A DNA stretch of 64,000 bases from WHSW01 sp963722175. GTDB taxonomy: Bacteria > Actinomycetota > Thermoleophilia > Solirubrobacterales > 70-9. Shown in pieces: positions 1 through 7,565 of this stretch. The position numbers were made by a program, and so were the translations under genes. The notes beneath the pieces are model-generated. The model saw nothing but the letters and a program-made list of their open reading frames with translations, had not been told where the DNA came from and did not search any database. Position 1 is the stretch's first letter; every line of letters starts with the position of its first letter. Location of the stretch: contig CAVRKA010000004.1 of assembly GCA_963722175.1 (NCBI GenBank), positions 62,001 through 126,000 of the forward strand, read 5' to 3'.

Positions 1-561
1 GCGGCGCGCGCGGCGGGGTTCGCGCCGGTGGTCAGGCTCGCCGGCGGCCGCGCCGCCGCCTTTCACGAGGGAACGCTGGCGCTCGCGTGGGCGAGCCCGG
101 CCGAGCGGCCGGTGACCGGCACCCGCGAGCGCTTCGAGCTGATCGCCGGGGTCGTCGCCGCGGCGCTGCGCGGCCTCGGCGTCGACGCCCGCGTCGGCGA
201 GGTCCCCGGCGAGTACTGCCCCGGGGCCTGGAGCGTCAGCGCCGCCGGGCGGACGAAGCTCGCCGGGATCGGGCAGCGGCTGATCACCGGCGGCGCCCAC
301 GTCGGCGCCGTGATCGTCGCCCGGGACTCGAAGCTGCTGCGCTCGGCGCTCGAGCCGGCGTACGCGGCGCTCGAGCTCGACTGGGACCCGGCGACGGTCG
401 GCAGCGTCGAGGACGAGGTCGGCGAGACGACGCTCGAAGCGGTCGAGGAGGCGGTCGTCGCCGAGCTCGGGCGCCACTTCGAGCTCGTCGAGGCTGAGCT
501 CGACCAGGCGACGCTGGCGCTCGGCGAAGAGCTCGCGGCCGGGCACGAGGCGTTGTCATGA
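1..561 (+). CDS. Lipoate-protein ligase A family protein (5' end cut by window)
   Basis: The frame is open from base 1, so the N-terminus lies outside the window; only the last ~186 codons are present. The visible part matches the lipoate/biotin ligase (LplA/LipM) fold: a glycine-rich RLAGGRAAAFHEGTLALAW segment where the family has its RxxGG(R/G)xVxH motif, then PGAWSVSAAGRTKLAGIGQR, in which the lysine of GRTKLAG is where the family carries its catalytic lysine. The family attaches lipoyl or octanoyl groups to lipoyl domains of 2-oxoacid dehydrogenases and GcvH in the cytoplasm. The next gene starts 10 bases downstream. Ligase versus octanoyltransferase cannot be settled from this fragment. 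Confidence 0.72.
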   Translation, partial: AARAAGFAPVVRLAGGRAAAFHEGTLALAWASPAERPVTGTRERFELIAGVVAAALRGLGVDARVGEVPGEYCPGAWSVSAAGRTKLAGIGQRLITGGAHVGAVIVARDSKLLRSALEPAYAALELDWDPATVGSVEDEVGETTLEAVEEAVVAELGRHFELVEAELDQATLALGEELAAGHEALS

Positions 562-571
562 TCTTCCGCTG

Positions 572-1768
572 ATGGAGGCGACGACGACCACGATGCCGGC
601 CGAGCCGGTGGACGCAGGGACCGAGGAGCAGAAGGTCACGCCGCTGGAGCTGTTCTTCGACCTCGTCTTCGTCTTCGCCTTCACCCAGGTGACCGGGCTG
701 ATGTCCGCCAACCCGACCTGGGAGGGGGTCGGCCAGGGAATGCTGGTCCTGGCGGCGGTCTGGTGGGCGTGGGGCGGGTTCGCCTGGCTCACGAACTCGC
801 TGCACTCCGACGACGGGATCGCCCGGCTCGGGCTGATGGCGGCGATGGCCGCGATGCTGATCGCGGCGCTCGCCGTCCCCGAGGCGTTCGGCGACGACTC
901 GGTCGTCTTCGGCCTCGCCTACCTGGCCGTGCGGGTGATCCACATCGCCGTCTACGTCTACGGCGCCCCCGAGGCCCACAACCGCGACGCGATCCGCCAG
1001 CTCGCCCCGGGCCTGCTCGCCGCGCCGGCGCTGATCGCGGTCGCGGGCTTCCTCGACGGCGGCGCCGCGGCGGGACTGTGGATCGTCGCCCTGCTGATCG
1101 ACTACGGGACCCCGTACATCCGCGACGTGAGCGGGTTCACGGTCTCGCCGTCGCACTTTCACGAGCGCTTCGGGCTGATCATCATCATCGCCCTCGGCGA
1201 GTCGATCGTCGCCACCGGCACCGGCCTCGACACGACCGGGCTGACCGGCGGCGTGGTCGTCACCGCGATCGCCGGCTTGGTGATCGCCGCCGCCCAGTGG
1301 TGGGCCTACTTCGACGTCGTCGCGCTGGTCGCCCAGCGGCACTTCGCCGAGCTCGACCGCGTTGCGCGGAACCGGCTCGCCCGCGACTCATACGGTGTCC
1401 TGCACCTGCTGCTGATCGCCGGGATCGTGCTCGTCGCGCTCGGCCTCAAGAAGGCGCTGCTGGACGTCGACGAGCCGCTCGAAACGGTGCCGGCGTTCGC
1501 GCTCTGCGGCGGAGCGGCGCTGTACCTGATCGGCCACGTCGCCTTCCGGCTGCGCAACATCGGCTCGGTCAACCGCCAGCGGTTGTTCACCGCGCTTGTC
1601 CTGTTGGCCCTGATCCCGTTCGCGACCTCCGTCGACGCGGTCGTCGCCGTGGTCGCCGTCGCCCTGGTCCATGTCGTCCTGATCAGCTACGAGGCGATGC
1701 ACTTCAGCGAGGCGCGGGATCGGGTTCGGCACGCCGGGACGACGGAGCCGCCGTTCGCGACGCGATAG
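572..1768 (+). CDS. Low temperature requirement protein A (LtrA) family membrane protein
   Basis: This 398-residue, very hydrophobic protein has about ten membrane segments. The family hallmark sits near the N-terminus: VTPLELFFDLVFVFAFTQVT (about residues 23-42), followed by the W-rich stretch VWWAWGGFAWLTN and, in the middle, the HFHERFGLIIIIALGESIVA signature typical of LtrA. LtrA was named from a Listeria mutant that grew poorly in the cold; the biochemical role is unknown. The C-terminal tail is short and charged. Its TAG stop is also the first half of the likely -10 box of the next gene, so the two genes are probably separate transcription units. Confidence 0.88.
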   Translation: MEATTTTMPAEPVDAGTEEQKVTPLELFFDLVFVFAFTQVTGLMSANPTWEGVGQGMLVLAAVWWAWGGFAWLTNSLHSDDGIARLGLMAAMAAMLIAALAVPEAFGDDSVVFGLAYLAVRVIHIAVYVYGAPEAHNRDAIRQLAPGLLAAPALIAVAGFLDGGAAAGLWIVALLIDYGTPYIRDVSGFTVSPSHFHERFGLIIIIALGESIVATGTGLDTTGLTGGVVVTAIAGLVIAAAQWWAYFDVVALVAQRHFAELDRVARNRLARDSYGVLHLLLIAGIVLVALGLKKALLDVDEPLETVPAFALCGGAALYLIGHVAFRLRNIGSVNRQRLFTALVLLALIPFATSVDAVVAVVAVALVHVVLISYEAMHFSEARDRVRHAGTTEPPFATR

Positions 1769-1778
1769 GTTCGTCACG

Positions 1779-2375
1779 ATGCGCATCCTCGCCTTCTCCG
1801 ACCTCCATCGCGACCTCGGCCAGGCCGCCCGGCTGGTCGAGCTCAGCGAGGGCGCCGACGTCGTGATCGGCGCCGGCGACTTCGCCTCGATCCACGAGGG
1901 CCTCGCGGAGGCGATCGAGGCGCTGGCAGCGATCGAGGCGCCGACCGTGCTCGTTCCGGGCAACAACGAGACCGAGGACGCGCTCCGCGAGGCCGCCGCC
2001 GGATGGGCGGCGGCGACCGTTCTGCACGGCGAGGCGACGGAGATCGACGGGGTCGGGTTCTTCGGGCTCGGCGCAGGGATCCCGATCACGCCGTGGGACT
2101 GGAGCTTCGACCTCTCCGACGCCGAGGCGACCGAGCGGCTCGCCGACTGCCCCGACGGCGGGGTCCTGGTGGTCCACTCACCGCCCCAGGGCCATGCCGA
2201 CGCCTCGAGCGCCGGCGACCACCTCGGCAGCGCCGCGATCCTCGCCGTGATCGAGGCCAAGCAGCCGCAGCTGGCGGTATGCGGGCACATCCACGAGAGC
2301 TGGGGCGAGCGCTCGCGGATCGGCGAGACCGAGGTCGTCAACCTCGGGCCGGCCGGTACCTGGCTCGAGGTCTAG
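1779..2375 (+). CDS. Metallophosphoesterase (calcineurin-like / YfcE-type)
   Basis: This 198-residue soluble protein carries the metallophosphoesterase metal-binding blocks in order: SDLHRD (residues 7-12; the canonical SD.H), GAGDF (replacing the usual GDxxD), PGNNE (GNxE/H block), VHSPPQGHAD and CGHIHES near the C-terminus. These bind two metals and hydrolyse phosphoesters; the substrate cannot be told from sequence. The start is chosen because ATG gives the intact MRILAFSDLH N-terminus and because TAGGTT lies 7 bases upstream (1766-1771), a spacing that implies a leaderless transcript; there is no Shine-Dalgarno sequence. Confidence 0.88.
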   Translation: MRILAFSDLHRDLGQAARLVELSEGADVVIGAGDFASIHEGLAEAIEALAAIEAPTVLVPGNNETEDALREAAAGWAAATVLHGEATEIDGVGFFGLGAGIPITPWDWSFDLSDAEATERLADCPDGGVLVVHSPPQGHADASSAGDHLGSAAILAVIEAKQPQLAVCGHIHESWGERSRIGETEVVNLGPAGTWLEV

Positions 2376-2390
2376 GCGGACGCCGCCCAC

Positions 2391-2831
2391 CTAGCGGGTG
2401 CGGCAGACGCCGTAGGCGTCGCAGAGCTGGTACGAGAGGCCGGGCTCCATCGGGGCGTAGTCGCTCGCCCGCGGGTCGCCCGATCCACCGTCCGCCACGT
2501 GAACGATGTAGTAGGCGCCTGGATCGAGGTCGAACTGGTCGACGGCGAGGGCGTCGTGTCCGCTCGGCTCGGAGCGCCCGCCGCCAGAATCGGTCGGCTG
2601 CTGGCGCTGATCGCGCTCGGCGGCCCGGCGGCCGTTCGCGAACCCGCGCTCGTAACCCGCCTTGCGCGCCGTCGCGACGCGCTTCACCTCACCCGCCCGC
2701 ACGACGCTCTGCGCCTGCGCCGGCTGGGCCGAGTCGCGACCGAGGACGAAGCCGATCGCACCGACCACACAGCCGATCAGCAGCACCGCGGCGAACACGG
2801 AGATCGTCTTCGAACTCAGATGCGTCTTCAT
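2391..2831 (-). CDS. Hypothetical secreted or membrane-anchored protein
   Basis: This 146-residue protein has an N-terminal hydrophobic helix (about residues 11-30, ISVFAAVLLIGCVVGAIGFV) that should act as an uncleaved signal anchor. After it comes a charged, Arg/Gln-rich linker (residues ~50-85) and a compact C-terminal part with four aromatic-rich stretches ending CDAYGVCRTR, whose two cysteines could form a small disulfide loop. I recognise no family. It converges on the metallophosphoesterase and lies downstream of the repeat protein on the same strand with a 58-base gap. The function is unknown. Confidence 0.6.
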   Translation of the reverse strand: MKTHLSSKTISVFAAVLLIGCVVGAIGFVLGRDSAQPAQAQSVVRAGEVKRVATARKAGYERGFANGRRAAERDQRQQPTDSGGGRSEPSGHDALAVDQFDLDPGAYYIVHVADGGSGDPRASDYAPMEPGLSYQLCDAYGVCRTR

Positions 2832-2889
2832 GAGTAACCCTGGCCGGGGTATCGACGCAACCGGGGCCCGTCTTTAGCAGCGGCAGCGG

Positions 2890-4245
2890 CTACGGCCCGG
2901 CGGCCGTCTGGATCCGCTCGACCGCGCCGACCGGGCGCTGCCACGCGGAGACCGCCGCACCGGAGTCGTTCACATCGACCCGCGGCTCGTCGCCGTCCGC
3001 GCCGATCGCCGAAAGGGTCGTCGCCGGGTCGAGCCCGCCCGCTGCGTCGCGAACCCGGGCCTGGACCCGTGTGTTCGTGCCGTCGGACCGCTGCCAGACG
3101 AACACCGTGTCGCCGGTCGACCGGTCGATCGCGAGCTCCACGTCGGTGGCGTCGCGGCCCGCCTGGGAAAGGATCTGCAGGGCGCTGAGCGCCCCGGCCG
3201 CGGTCCGGGCACGCGACTCGATGCGGAGGTTCGTGCCGTCGGAGCGCTCCCACGCGAAGACGGCGTCGCCGCCGTCGTCGACACCGACCTCGGGTGCGAT
3301 CGCATCCTGGCCGGACGCCGACAGCGTCTGGATCGCGCTCAGCGCTCCCGCGGCGGAGCGGGCACGGGTCTGCACCCTCTGGTGCGTCCCATCGGACCGC
3401 TGCCAGATGAAGACCGCGTCGCCCGTGTCGGAGTCGACGTCGACGTGCGGACGGCCGGCGGGCTGGCCGGGCGCGGAGAGCGTCTGGGTCGCGCTCAGCG
3501 CTCCCGCGGCGGAGCGGGCACGGGTTTGAATCTGCTCGGCAGACACGGCGAACGAGAACCGCGTCCAGGTGAAGACGGCGTCGCCGTCGTCCTCGATCGC
3601 CACATCGGGCGAGAAGGAGAAGTTGGCCGTCGAGGTCAGATCCTGCACCGGGCTCAGCGCCCCCGCCGCCGAACGGGCGCGGGTCTGGATCACCTCGCCG
3701 CCGCCGACCGAGGCCTGCCAGGCGAAGATCGCATCGCCGTCCGGGGCCATCACGGCCCTGGCACGGGTCGCGAACTGGCCCGGGGACGACAGAGTCTGCA
3801 CCGGGCTCAGCGCCCCGGCTGCGCTGCGGGCGACCGCCTGGATGCGCATGTTGGTCCCGTCCGAGCGCTCCCAGGCGATCACCGCGTCGCCGTTGTCATC
3901 GATCGCGACGTCGGGCTCGGTCGCGTCCCGGCCCGCCTGGGAAAGGGTCTGCACCGGGCTCAGCGCACCGGCCGCGCTGCGCGCGCGCGCCTGGATGCGG
4001 ATGTTGGTGCCGTCCGAGCGCTCCCACGCGAAGACGGCGTCGCCGTCCTCGTCGACCGCGACGTCGGCCTCCGCGGCATCCGCGCCGCTCGGCGAAAGCG
4101 TGACTGGAGTCGTCCAGACCCCCAACGCCGCGGCCGCGAAGATCAGCCCGAGGAGCGACGCGAGCAGCGCCGCCGTGGCGGCCCGCCTCCGCCGGCGCCG
4201 ATCGTTCGAGGTCCCGTCATCCGTGTGAGCGCTCGTGAGAAACAT
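2890..4245 (-). CDS. Secreted protein made of eight ~51-residue repeats
   Basis: About 451 residues. A short basic N-terminus (six consecutive arginines) precedes a hydrophobic signal segment (roughly AALLASLLGLIFAAAALG), after which the protein consists of eight degenerate repeats of 51-53 residues. Each repeat reads like SAAGALSPVQTLS, then a variable block, then DVAIDDNGDAVIAWERSDG and a strand ending in IQARAR. The GDAVxxWxRSDG core resembles one blade or strand module of a surface beta-propeller or beta-solenoid. Such arrays are common in secreted proteins of this actinobacterial lineage, and none that I know has an assigned role. ATG 4245 is preferred over GTG 4254 because GAGGTG lies just upstream of it. 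Confidence 0.7.
   Translation of the reverse strand: MFLTSAHTDDGTSNDRRRRRRAATAALLASLLGLIFAAAALGVWTTPVTLSPSGADAAEADVAVDEDGDAVFAWERSDGTNIRIQARARSAAGALSPVQTLSQAGRDATEPDVAIDDNGDAVIAWERSDGTNMRIQAVARSAAGALSPVQTLSSPGQFATRARAVMAPDGDAIFAWQASVGGGEVIQTRARSAAGALSPVQDLTSTANFSFSPDVAIEDDGDAVFTWTRFSFAVSAEQIQTRARSAAGALSATQTLSAPGQPAGRPHVDVDSDTGDAVFIWQRSDGTHQRVQTRARSAAGALSAIQTLSASGQDAIAPEVGVDDGGDAVFAWERSDGTNLRIESRARTAAGALSALQILSQAGRDATDVELAIDRSTGDTVFVWQRSDGTNTRVQARVRDAAGGLDPATTLSAIGADGDEPRVDVNDSGAAVSAWQRPVGAVERIQTAAGP
2893..4104 (-). repeat. Eight tandem ~153-bp coding repeats
   Basis: This is the repeat array inside the secreted repeat protein. The period is 153-159 bases at DNA level. Units 2 and 3 begin with the same 13-residue sequence SAAGALSPVQTLS, while units 4 and 8 are the most diverged. 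In-frame variation in copy number between strains is plausible. Confidence 0.7.
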
Positions 4246-4309
4246 CCGTGTCACCTCATCCTCTGTGCCGGCCGCTGCAAGTACGAGTATCTCCGACCTC
4301 GGTGGAAAG

Positions 4310-4756
4310 TCAACCGACCGGTTCGCCCGACCCCCGGACCGCGTACCAGATGCCGCCGAACTCCTCGACGTCCTGGCAGTAGACCTCCCCGCGGGGGTCG
4401 TGGACGTAGCCGTACAGCGGCTGGCCCGCGTACGTGACCTGGCGACGCCCGCCGCGACGCTCGGTGGCTCCGATCCGATCGCGGTCGACTCCTTCGCCGG
4501 CGACGATCCGGCCCTTCGCCCTCAGCGGCGGCCACGCCTTCGCGCAGTCGCCGTAGCAGTTGCTCTCGGAGGGTGGGTCGGCGGTGAACACGTACATCGC
4601 ATAGCCGTCGGCGAACAGGACCTTGCCGTAGGGAGAGCTGCGGACCTTGAGCCGCGTCTTCTCGGCAGCCATCGCCGAGGCCGTGCCGCCGAAGGCAAAG
4701 GCGATCCCGAGCAGGAAGATCGCGGCGACCGCGTAGCGCACTCGGCCGGAGGTCAT
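4310..4756 (-). CDS. COG4315-type secreted repeat (putative lipoprotein-like) protein
   Basis: This 148-residue protein has an N-terminal hydrophobic signal (YAVAAIFLLGIAFAFGGTAS). The mature part carries the paired PF03640/COG4315 motifs: LKVRSSPYGKVLFADGYAMY followed by VFTADPPSESNCYGDCAKAW, and a second half with YAGQPLYGYVHDPRGEVYCQ. The family is secreted or cell-surface and of unknown function; the paired SNCxGxCAxxWPP motif is diagnostic. There is no lipobox cysteine at the signal cleavage region, so it is more likely released or anchored than lipidated. It is transcribed towards the repeat protein with a 64-base gap. A 14-base inverted repeat lies 47 bases upstream of the start. Confidence 0.8.
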   Translation of the reverse strand: MTSGRVRYAVAAIFLLGIAFAFGGTASAMAAEKTRLKVRSSPYGKVLFADGYAMYVFTADPPSESNCYGDCAKAWPPLRAKGRIVAGEGVDRDRIGATERRGGRRQVTYAGQPLYGYVHDPRGEVYCQDVEEFGGIWYAVRGSGEPVG

Positions 4757-4802
4757 GTCGGTTGGTGCGCCGGGCGCCGCTCGCGTTACAGACCAAATAC
4801 GA

Positions 4803-4869
4803 CGAAGACGTCACCGGGACGCTCTCTCGCGCCGGGGCGCAGAGCACCCCCCAATCGGTGACGTCTTCG
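4803..4869. promoter_or_regulatory. Perfect 14-bp inverted repeat upstream of the COG4315 gene
   Basis: The arm CGAAGACGTCACCG (4803-4816) recurs as its exact reverse complement at 4856-4869, with 39 bases between. Each arm itself contains the palindrome GACGTC, so the pair looks more like two operator half-sites or two binding sites than a terminator. It lies 47 bases upstream of the minus-strand COG4315 start. No regulator gene is adjacent. Confidence 0.35.
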
Positions 4870-5069
4870 CAGGCTCTTCGGGGCGGCCACATTCGCCCCA
4901 TAAACCTTGTCCAGCAGGGTCCCAGCAAGACCGGAGCCCCACAAGCGCGAGGACCCGCAAATCGGCTGCAGGGCTCCCGCAGACAGATTGCGGATAACTA
5001 CGGTCCCCACGCGCGCCGCCCGGTGAGAAACTCAAGCGGCATCCGAGCAGGGCCGATATCCAGACCGAC

Positions 5070-5249
5070 ATGAACGCGCCGCCACCGCCGCCGATAGATC
5101 CTCCGGCACGCCGCCCGTCCACCGCGGGCACCTGTGCGACCACGCGGCTCGCGGTCCCGGAGTGCTCGTGCCTCGACTGCCTCGAGCGCCTGATCCGCTC
5201 CCACGCGCCGGCGCTGCTCGGGCGCGACGCTCAGCCGCCGCTCTCGTAG
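5070..5249 (+). CDS. Possible 59-residue cysteine-containing small protein
   Basis: This short ATG-TAG frame lies in the otherwise empty 4757-5230 interval and overlaps the 3' end of the convergent LLM gene by 19 bases. Its codons have the high third-position G/C of real genes here, and the middle contains VPECSCLDCLERLIRSHAPA, with three cysteines in a CxCxxC arrangement suited to metal binding. The N-terminus is proline-rich and disordered. There is no clear ribosome-binding site and no homologue that I recognise, so this could be chance. Nothing else was seen in the interval apart from the inverted repeat at 4803-4869. Confidence 0.25.
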   Translation: MNAPPPPPIDPPARRPSTAGTCATTRLAVPECSCLDCLERLIRSHAPALLGRDAQPPLS

Positions 5250-6082
5250 GCCTCGATCCCCACCGCGATCCGGTCGAGCCGCCGCTCGAGGTCCGACTCG
5301 TCGCCCGGGGCGACCCAGAACAGCGCCCGGTGCACGCCCGCCTTCTCGTAGAGGTCGAGCACCTCGGGGTCGGTGGTCGCGTTGGCGAGCGTGGTCGGGA
5401 TCGGGCCGCGGCCGGCGTCCTCGCCGGCCTGGCGCAGCCTCGCGATCCTGGCACTGATCTTGGCGTCGTCGCCGATCCGGTTCGGCATCCACTCGTCGCC
5501 GAAGGCCTGCACGCGGTCGAGGACCCGCTTGCCGTGGCCGCCGACGATGATCGGCGGGTGGGGTTGGGTGAGGGGCTTCGGCCAGCACCAGATGCGATCG
5601 AAGTCGACGTGCTCGCCGTGGTAGGAGGCCTCGTCGGAGGTCCAGATCTCCCTGATCGCCTCGACCCGCTCGCGCAGCAGCGAGAAGCGGCGGTCCGGGT
5701 CGGTGCCGTGGTTTCGCATCTCCTCGAGGTTCCAGCCCGCGCCCACGCCGAACAGCAGCCGGCCGCCGGTCAGGCGGTCGACGCTCGCCGCCGCCTTCGC
5801 GGTCACGATCGGGTCGCGCTCGACGACCAGGCAGACGCCGGTGCCGAGCTTGATCCGCTCGGTCGCGGCTCCCGCCGCCATCAGGGCGACGAACGGGTCG
5901 TGGATCCGCGAGTACTCCCGCGGGAGCTCGGTTCCCGCGGGATACGGGGTCTCGCGCGAGGCCGGGATGTGGGTGTGGTCGGTGAAGAAGAGCGACTCGA
6001 ACGGGCGCTCCTCGACCATCCGGGCGAGGGTTGACGGGTCGATGCCCTCGTCGGTGGGGAAGTAGCCGACCGCGAACTTCAC
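5231..6082 (-). CDS. LLM class (F420-dependent type) oxidoreductase
   Basis: This 283-residue protein has the luciferase-like monooxygenase TIM barrel. Recognisable blocks are MKFAVGYFPTDEGI at the N-terminus, FFTDHTHIP (residues ~33-41), RIKLGTGVCLVVERDPI in the middle, LTGGRLLFGVGAGWNLEEM, and the late HPPIIVGGHGKRVLDR flavin/F420 pocket. The last two are the signature of the Rv2161c-like probable F420-dependent subfamily of actinobacteria. These enzymes transfer hydride between F420H2 (or FMNH2) and varied substrates, so the substrate is undefined. It is monocistronic or followed on the same strand only by noncoding DNA; the cupin gene lies upstream with a 9-base gap and may be co-transcribed. 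Confidence 0.85.
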   Translation of the reverse strand: MKFAVGYFPTDEGIDPSTLARMVEERPFESLFFTDHTHIPASRETPYPAGTELPREYSRIHDPFVALMAAGAATERIKLGTGVCLVVERDPIVTAKAAASVDRLTGGRLLFGVGAGWNLEEMRNHGTDPDRRFSLLRERVEAIREIWTSDEASYHGEHVDFDRIWCWPKPLTQPHPPIIVGGHGKRVLDRVQAFGDEWMPNRIGDDAKISARIARLRQAGEDAGRGPIPTTLANATTDPEVLDLYEKAGVHRALFWVAPGDESDLERRLDRIAVGIEAYESGG

Positions 6083-6091
6083 GCCCGGAGC

Positions 6092-6601
6092 CTATTTGGC
6101 GCCGTGGCCCCGCAGCCGGCCAACCGCCCCCAGCGCCTTGATCACCGGCCCGACCAGAGGGTCGGGGCCGACGGCGAGCCGGAAGCAGTCGCGGTACTCG
6201 CTCAGCAGGGTGGCGAAGGCGAGCGGGCTCGGTGTCCTGTCGCCGGCCTCGCGGACGACCGCGTCGACGCCGCGAAACCACTGCTCGGTGCGCAGCCCCG
6301 GGCGGGTCTCCCAGGTCACGCGCGCCGCTTCGTCGTTCGGGTTCCAGACCTGATGCGCAACCCCCTGCGGAATGTCGATCTCCTCGCCGGCCACGAGCTC
6401 GCGCTCGATCGAGCCGAGCCGGAAGCTCAGACTCCCCTCGAGCACCTCGAAGCGCTCGTCCTGGTGCGGGTGAAAGTGCTTCGGCGGCGGCTTGCCGCCC
6501 GGCCCATAGTTCGCCTCGACGACGAGCGCCTCCGGCGTCGAGGAGACCACGGTCACCGACTCGCTCGGGGTCAGCTTCAGCGTCTCAGTGCTCTCGGTCA
6601 T
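6092..6601 (-). CDS. Cupin domain-containing protein
   Basis: 169 residues from the ATG of MTESTETLKLTPSESV, chosen over the ATG at 6634 because the longer N-terminus adds no recognisable sequence. One cupin barrel is visible: motif 1 as PKHFHPHQDERFEVLEGSLS (residues ~43-62, metal-binding H, H and E) and motif 2 as IPQGVAHQVWNPND (~82-95). The C-terminal third is helical and could be a lid or dimerisation element. Cupins of this kind range from isomerases to sensors; no specific activity can be assigned. It lies 9 bases upstream of the LLM oxidoreductase on the same strand, which suggests a two-gene unit. Confidence 0.8.
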   Translation of the reverse strand: MTESTETLKLTPSESVTVVSSTPEALVVEANYGPGGKPPPKHFHPHQDERFEVLEGSLSFRLGSIERELVAGEEIDIPQGVAHQVWNPNDEAARVTWETRPGLRTEQWFRGVDAVVREAGDRTPSPLAFATLLSEYRDCFRLAVGPDPLVGPVIKALGAVGRLRGHGAK

Positions 6602-6709
6602 AAGTAGCGTCGTGGTTGGGCGAGCGAGAATCAAGCATGCCGAGGACGACGCCAGGCGCCGGTTCGCAGCCGCCCAAGCGCGGCGGTACTTGTGGCCGCG
6701 AGCACGCCA

Positions 6710-7555
6710 TCAGCACTTCTCCACCTGGTCCGCGATCAGCTGCGCGCGGGCCTGGTAGCCCGTCGCGTTCACGTGCGAGCCGTCGCTCGCCAGCCAGCCG
6801 CGGTTGCGGCTGATCAACGCCGCCCAGTCCGCCACCCGCAGGTTGCGGTGATCCTCGGCGAGGTCGTCGAGCGCCTGGTTGTAGCCCGCGTAGCTCGCGC
6901 CCCCGACCGGCGGGCGGACGATGTTGGGGACGACGACGCAGCGGGTGCGGCCGGCGATGCGCAGCACCGCCTCCACCGAGCTCCGGAACAGGCTCACCTG
7001 ATGGGGATCGTTGTTGGTGCCGAGCGCGAAGACGATCACCGCCGGCAGCGCGCCACGGCTGCGGGCGATCGCGACGCCCTGGTCGAGAAAGCGGGAGGTG
7101 GAGACCGTTTGGCTGACCTTCCAGCCCGGCAACGCCCGCGGCAGATACGGCTTCGTGCCCTCGCCGAGCGAGTCGCCGATCGAGAACACGGCGCGCTCGC
7201 GGACGACGAGCTTGTCGCGGTCGACGGCGCGGCCGTTCGCGAAGTAGGCGAGCTTGTACTTGCCGGCGCCGTCGATGTCGAAGCGGGTGCGCGACAGCTG
7301 GCCCGGCTTGCGGGTGCGCCGCTGATGACAGTGCCGGCGGTCGCCGGCCTTGCGGACGCAGACCTCGTAGGGGACCCGGCCCTTGTCGAAGGCGCGGAAG
7401 GCGGCGACCGGATGATCGCCCTCGAAGCAGAACGCGGCGCCGTGCTTGGCCTTCGCGCCGCACGAGGTGTAGGCGCGAAAGTGCGCAGCGCTGGCCGGCG
7501 CCGCGGCGACCAGCGCCGCACCGACGATCAGTAGGAGGACTCCCCGCCCGCGCAT
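6710..7555 (-). CDS. Secreted SGNH/GDSL-family hydrolase
   Basis: 281 residues. A signal peptide (GVLLLIVGAALVAAAPASAA) is followed by an ~100-residue cysteine-containing N-terminal domain and then an SGNH esterase domain. Block I is FSIGDSLGEGTKPYL with the nucleophile serine, block III is FALGTNNDP, and block V is ASDGSHVNATGY with the catalytic Asp-x-x-His. These are extracellular esterases or acyl hydrolases, often acting on cell-wall acyl groups. ATG 7555 is chosen because it begins the signal peptide and because TAAATT lies 7 bases upstream on the minus strand (7563-7568), overlapping the MFS stop codon; a leaderless internal promoter is therefore likely. Confidence 0.83.
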   Translation of the reverse strand: MRGRGVLLLIVGAALVAAAPASAAHFRAYTSCGAKAKHGAAFCFEGDHPVAAFRAFDKGRVPYEVCVRKAGDRRHCHQRRTRKPGQLSRTRFDIDGAGKYKLAYFANGRAVDRDKLVVRERAVFSIGDSLGEGTKPYLPRALPGWKVSQTVSTSRFLDQGVAIARSRGALPAVIVFALGTNNDPHQVSLFRSSVEAVLRIAGRTRCVVVPNIVRPPVGGASYAGYNQALDDLAEDHRNLRVADWAALISRNRGWLASDGSHVNATGYQARAQLIADQVEKC

Positions 7556-7565
7556 CGGGCGGAAT

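Noticed and set aside
284..1342. 352-codon minus-strand frame opposite LtrA
   Set aside because: Antisense shadow with repetitive Arg/Asp/Gly composition and no motif; LtrA on the plus strand is clearly real.
2893..4104. CRISPR-like or other noncoding repeat array
   Set aside because: The repeats are long, in frame, and encode a continuous protein with signal peptide; no spacers or cas genes.
4762..5073. 103-codon plus-strand frame in the gene-free stretch
   Set aside because: No ribosome-binding site, no recognisable sequence and a reading direction across the inverted repeat; treated as chance.
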